DNA of 8,461 nucleotides, from the NCBI GenBank assembly GCA_026418875.1, contig JAOAAM010000595.1:1-8461 (forward strand). The letters are read 5' to 3'. Positions 7,028-8,461 of the stretch are shown in pieces. This stretch comes from Gemmataceae bacterium. Lineage in GTDB: Bacteria; Planctomycetota; Planctomycetia; Gemmatales; Gemmataceae. Within the stretch, counting starts at the first letter, position 1. Each line of letters opens with the position of its first letter. Below the pieces are notes generated by a model. The model ran no database searches and had not been told where the DNA came from. It worked only from the letters and a program-made list of their open reading frames with translations. The position numbers and the translations under genes are program-made.

Positions 7028-7412
7028 CTTGCTCCCAGTCGATCCGAGGAGCATCGGCCCAGAGGTCTTCCAAGCTGTAGTACTCCCGAGTCGGCGCGTC
7101 GAAAACGTGGACGACGACATCGCCGAAATCTTGCACAACCCACTTGCTGCCTTCGTAACCCTCGATCGCAAGGCGGCGGTCACCTGCGGCGCGCATGGCC
7201 GCCTCGATCTCCTCCGACAGCGTGTGAATCTGTCGTCGGCTGCTCCCCGTGGCGATCACGAAAAAGTCATACAACGGGGTGATGCCCCGCATGTCGAGAA
7301 CCAGAATGTCACGGGCTTTGTGATCGGAAGCGACACGAGCACAGAGGACGGCCCGCTCTAGGGGCGGTGCCAGTTTTTTGAGGGCAGTTCGGCTGAAAGT
7401 TGCGCTGCTCAA
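7020..7412 (-). CDS. rsfS: ribosomal silencing factor RsfS (YbeB/Iojap family)
   Basis: RsfS binds protein uL14 on the large ribosomal subunit and stops it joining the small subunit, lowering translation when nutrients run out. The family core is complete in 130 residues: DILVLDMRG (35-43), DFFVIATGSSRRQ (49-61), WVVQDFGDVVVHVF (91-104) and REYYSLEDLWADAP (109-122). The first 18 residues are poorly conserved. TTG at 7412 was chosen as the start because a perfect AAGGAGGT Shine-Dalgarno (7416-7423 on the plus strand) stands 3-4 nt before it. The next in-frame TTG upstream, at 7436, has no ribosome binding site and would put that SD inside the gene. The SD is contained in an inverted repeat that can hide it. 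In many bacteria rsfS sits next to nadD; here it precedes argS, with which it is probably co-transcribed in part. Confidence 0.95.
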   Translation of the reverse strand: MSSATFSRTALKKLAPPLERAVLCARVASDHKARDILVLDMRGITPLYDFFVIATGSSRRQIHTLSEEIEAAMRAAGDRRLAIEGYEGSKWVVQDFGDVVVHVFDAPTREYYSLEDLWADAPRIDWEQVG

Positions 7413-7452
7413 TGGACCTCCTTTAATGCAAATCAAACCGCCCAGAGGTCCA
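7413..7452 (-). promoter_or_regulatory. hairpin that sequesters the rsfS ribosome binding site
   Basis: TGGACCTC (7413-7420) and GAGGTCCA (7445-7452) are a perfect 8-bp inverted repeat, extendable by one G-U pair at each end. In the minus-strand mRNA the upstream arm pairs with the arm holding most of the rsfS Shine-Dalgarno sequence and the bases just before the TTG start, with a 24-nt loop. Folding would block initiation. Stop codons of two possible upstream small ORFs (at 7433-7435 and 7423-7425) fall in or beside the loop, so a ribosome ending there would open the stem. Confidence 0.55.
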
Positions 7453-7618
7453 CAAAGCCAACGATGTCCACTTCATTGTTGCCTTCGCACACCTCCTGGC
7501 TGCTTGCGTCGGGCCGCCGTGACGATCGCACGGTGCCCGAAGTCCCAGGGTCGGCCTCGGCTGCCACACTCGCCAGCGACCCTATCACTATGATCAACTG
7601 AGGCAGCTTCCCGGTCAA
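7433..7618 (-). CDS. possible small secreted peptide upstream of rsfS
   Basis: This is an unrecognised 61-residue frame starting at TTG 7618 and ending 20 nt before rsfS. It starts with a signal-peptide-like segment (LPQLIIVIGSLASVAAEA, residues 5-22) followed by a polar part and ends in EVDIVGFVDLWAV. A hand count of GC by codon position gave about 64%, 49% and 74% for positions 1, 2 and 3, the order expected of real genes in a GC-rich genome. Above residue 1 the frame stays open to an ATG at 7765, which overlaps the dehydrogenase start, and there the codon-position bias fades. No good SD precedes the TTG, and other starts (for example GTG in the signal segment) are possible. It would be the first gene of an operon with rsfS and may couple their translation. 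Confidence 0.3.
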   Translation of the reverse strand: MTGKLPQLIIVIGSLASVAAEADPGTSGTVRSSRRPDASSQEVCEGNNEVDIVGFVDLWAV

Positions 7619-7763
7619 GCGTTTTATTCGCTTTCCGGGGAATGAACGCCGTCCGCCCGGGCCCGGAACCAGGCATGAACGGACCGCTCGACTCGATCGC
7701 CCAAATGCTGCAACGCGAAGTACGGCAAGGTTCGACCGCTTCTGAACCCACTCGAGGATTTCC

Positions 7764-8461
7764 ATGCCGAAAGTGCTGATTGCCCCGGCTCCACTAGACG
7801 GAGTGGAGGCACCGTTCAAGAACTTGCTTCTTCAGTCCGGTTTTGAACTGGTGTATCCGCACGTCGGGAGACAATTGGTTGAGTCGGAACTGAATCGCTT
7901 CCTGGATGGCTGTGTGGCGGCGTTGGCTGGATCGGAACCGTACACCCGTGCCATCCTCGAAGCGCACCCTCAGCTGCGTGTGATTGCCCGCGTCGGAGTC
8001 GGCTACGATGCCGTCGATCTCAATGCCGCCACAGAACGCGGTGTCGTCGTGACTATCGCGCCCGGGACCAATCAAGAGGCCGTCGCGGAGCACACGATGA
8101 TGCTGATCCTGGCCTGTGCCCGAACCTTGATCACTCAGCACAATCGGATCGTCGCCGGGGGTTGGCCAAGAAACGCCAACGTACCGGTGCGGGGGCAGAC
8201 CTTGGGTATCGTCGGCCTTGGGCGAATTGGACAAGCGGTCGCCCTTCGAGGGCTTGCCTTCGGGATGAAGGTACTCGCCTACGAAACTGCACCGGATCGC
8301 GGCTTCGTCGAGCAACACGGAATTCAGCTCGTGTCCTTCGAAACTGTCGTTCGGCAGGCAGATTTCCTCTCGCTGCACGCCCCGCTGACCGCTCAGACGC
8401 GCCACATGATGAACGCTCAAACCCTCGGTCTCATGAAGCCCACGGCATACCTGATCAACAC
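7764..8461 (+). CDS. D-2-hydroxyacid dehydrogenase, phosphoglycerate dehydrogenase type (3' end missing)
   Basis: This is an NAD-dependent 2-hydroxyacid dehydrogenase, most likely 3-phosphoglycerate dehydrogenase (first step of serine synthesis: 3-phosphoglycerate to 3-phosphohydroxypyruvate) or a relative. The first 232 residues are present. The N-terminal substrate-domain segment includes VIARVGVGYDAVDL (73-86) and the PGTNQEAVAEHT element (100-111). The NAD-binding Rossmann domain has GLGRIG (151-156) and Glu174 at the end of the second strand, where an acidic residue selects NAD over NADP. The window ends at LIN, just before the family's ARG motif, so the catalytic Arg, Glu and His and any C-terminal ACT domain are not seen. 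That leaves the exact substrate open. ATG at 7764 gives the standard MPKVLIAPAP start. It is divergent from rsfS. Confidence 0.9.
   Translation, partial: MPKVLIAPAPLDGVEAPFKNLLLQSGFELVYPHVGRQLVESELNRFLDGCVAALAGSEPYTRAILEAHPQLRVIARVGVGYDAVDLNAATERGVVVTIAPGTNQEAVAEHTMMLILACARTLITQHNRIVAGGWPRNANVPVRGQTLGIVGLGRIGQAVALRGLAFGMKVLAYETAPDRGFVEQHGIQLVSFETVVRQADFLSLHAPLTAQTRHMMNAQTLGLMKPTAYLIN

Noticed and set aside
7413..7763. tRNA gene suggested by GGTTCGACC near 7729
   Set aside because: No acceptor, D or anticodon stem can be paired around it.
7794..8420. 208-codon minus-strand frame
   Set aside because: It is a shadow of the dehydrogenase gene, whose plus-strand product is unmistakable.

Overview
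The window looks like the end of a metagenome or draft contig from a planctomycete (phylum Planctomycetota, perhaps Pirellulales). This is inferred from two things: a Cys-rich secreted protein of a style common in that phylum, and a short proline-rich lipoprotein. The moderately high GC content fits but is not diagnostic. The first 19 bases exactly match the Tn5/Nextera mosaic end, so the left edge is a sequencing-library junction and not genome sequence.

Layout: (1) 20-898, minus strand: N-terminal two thirds of an MFS transporter, cut by the adapter. (2) 1206-1658, plus: small Pro-rich lipoprotein. (3) 1760-2509, minus: secreted Cys-rich protein, convergent with (2), with hairpins between them. 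(4) 2723-4648, plus: 641-residue protein of unknown function. (5) 4649-5094: a gene-free stretch that holds a set of stem-loops (hairpins plus a three-way junction) ending in an excellent minus-strand intrinsic terminator. It is a candidate small RNA or structured argS 3' UTR. (6) 5095-6909, minus: arginyl-tRNA synthetase (argS). (7) 6910-7019: argS leader with an 18-bp stem-loop and U tract only 27 nt from the argS start. (8) 7020-7412, minus: ribosomal silencing factor RsfS. (9) 7413-7763: divergent intergenic region. It carries a hairpin that buries the rsfS Shine-Dalgarno sequence and a possible small secreted-peptide ORF whose stop lies in the loop of that hairpin. (10) 7764-8461, plus: D-2-hydroxyacid (phosphoglycerate-type) dehydrogenase, cut by the window end.

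The well-identified genes are housekeeping: argS and rsfS in translation, and the dehydrogenase probably in serine synthesis. rsfS and argS lie head-to-tail and are probably read through in part, with the stem-loop between them setting how much transcription reaches argS. The most interesting signals are not proteins. They are three RNA structures on the minus strand: the argS downstream RNA, the argS leader attenuator and the rsfS SD-sequestering hairpin. No mobile element, CRISPR array, tRNA or rRNA was seen. The argument for the RNA elements rests on base pairing read by eye; no folding program or database search was run.
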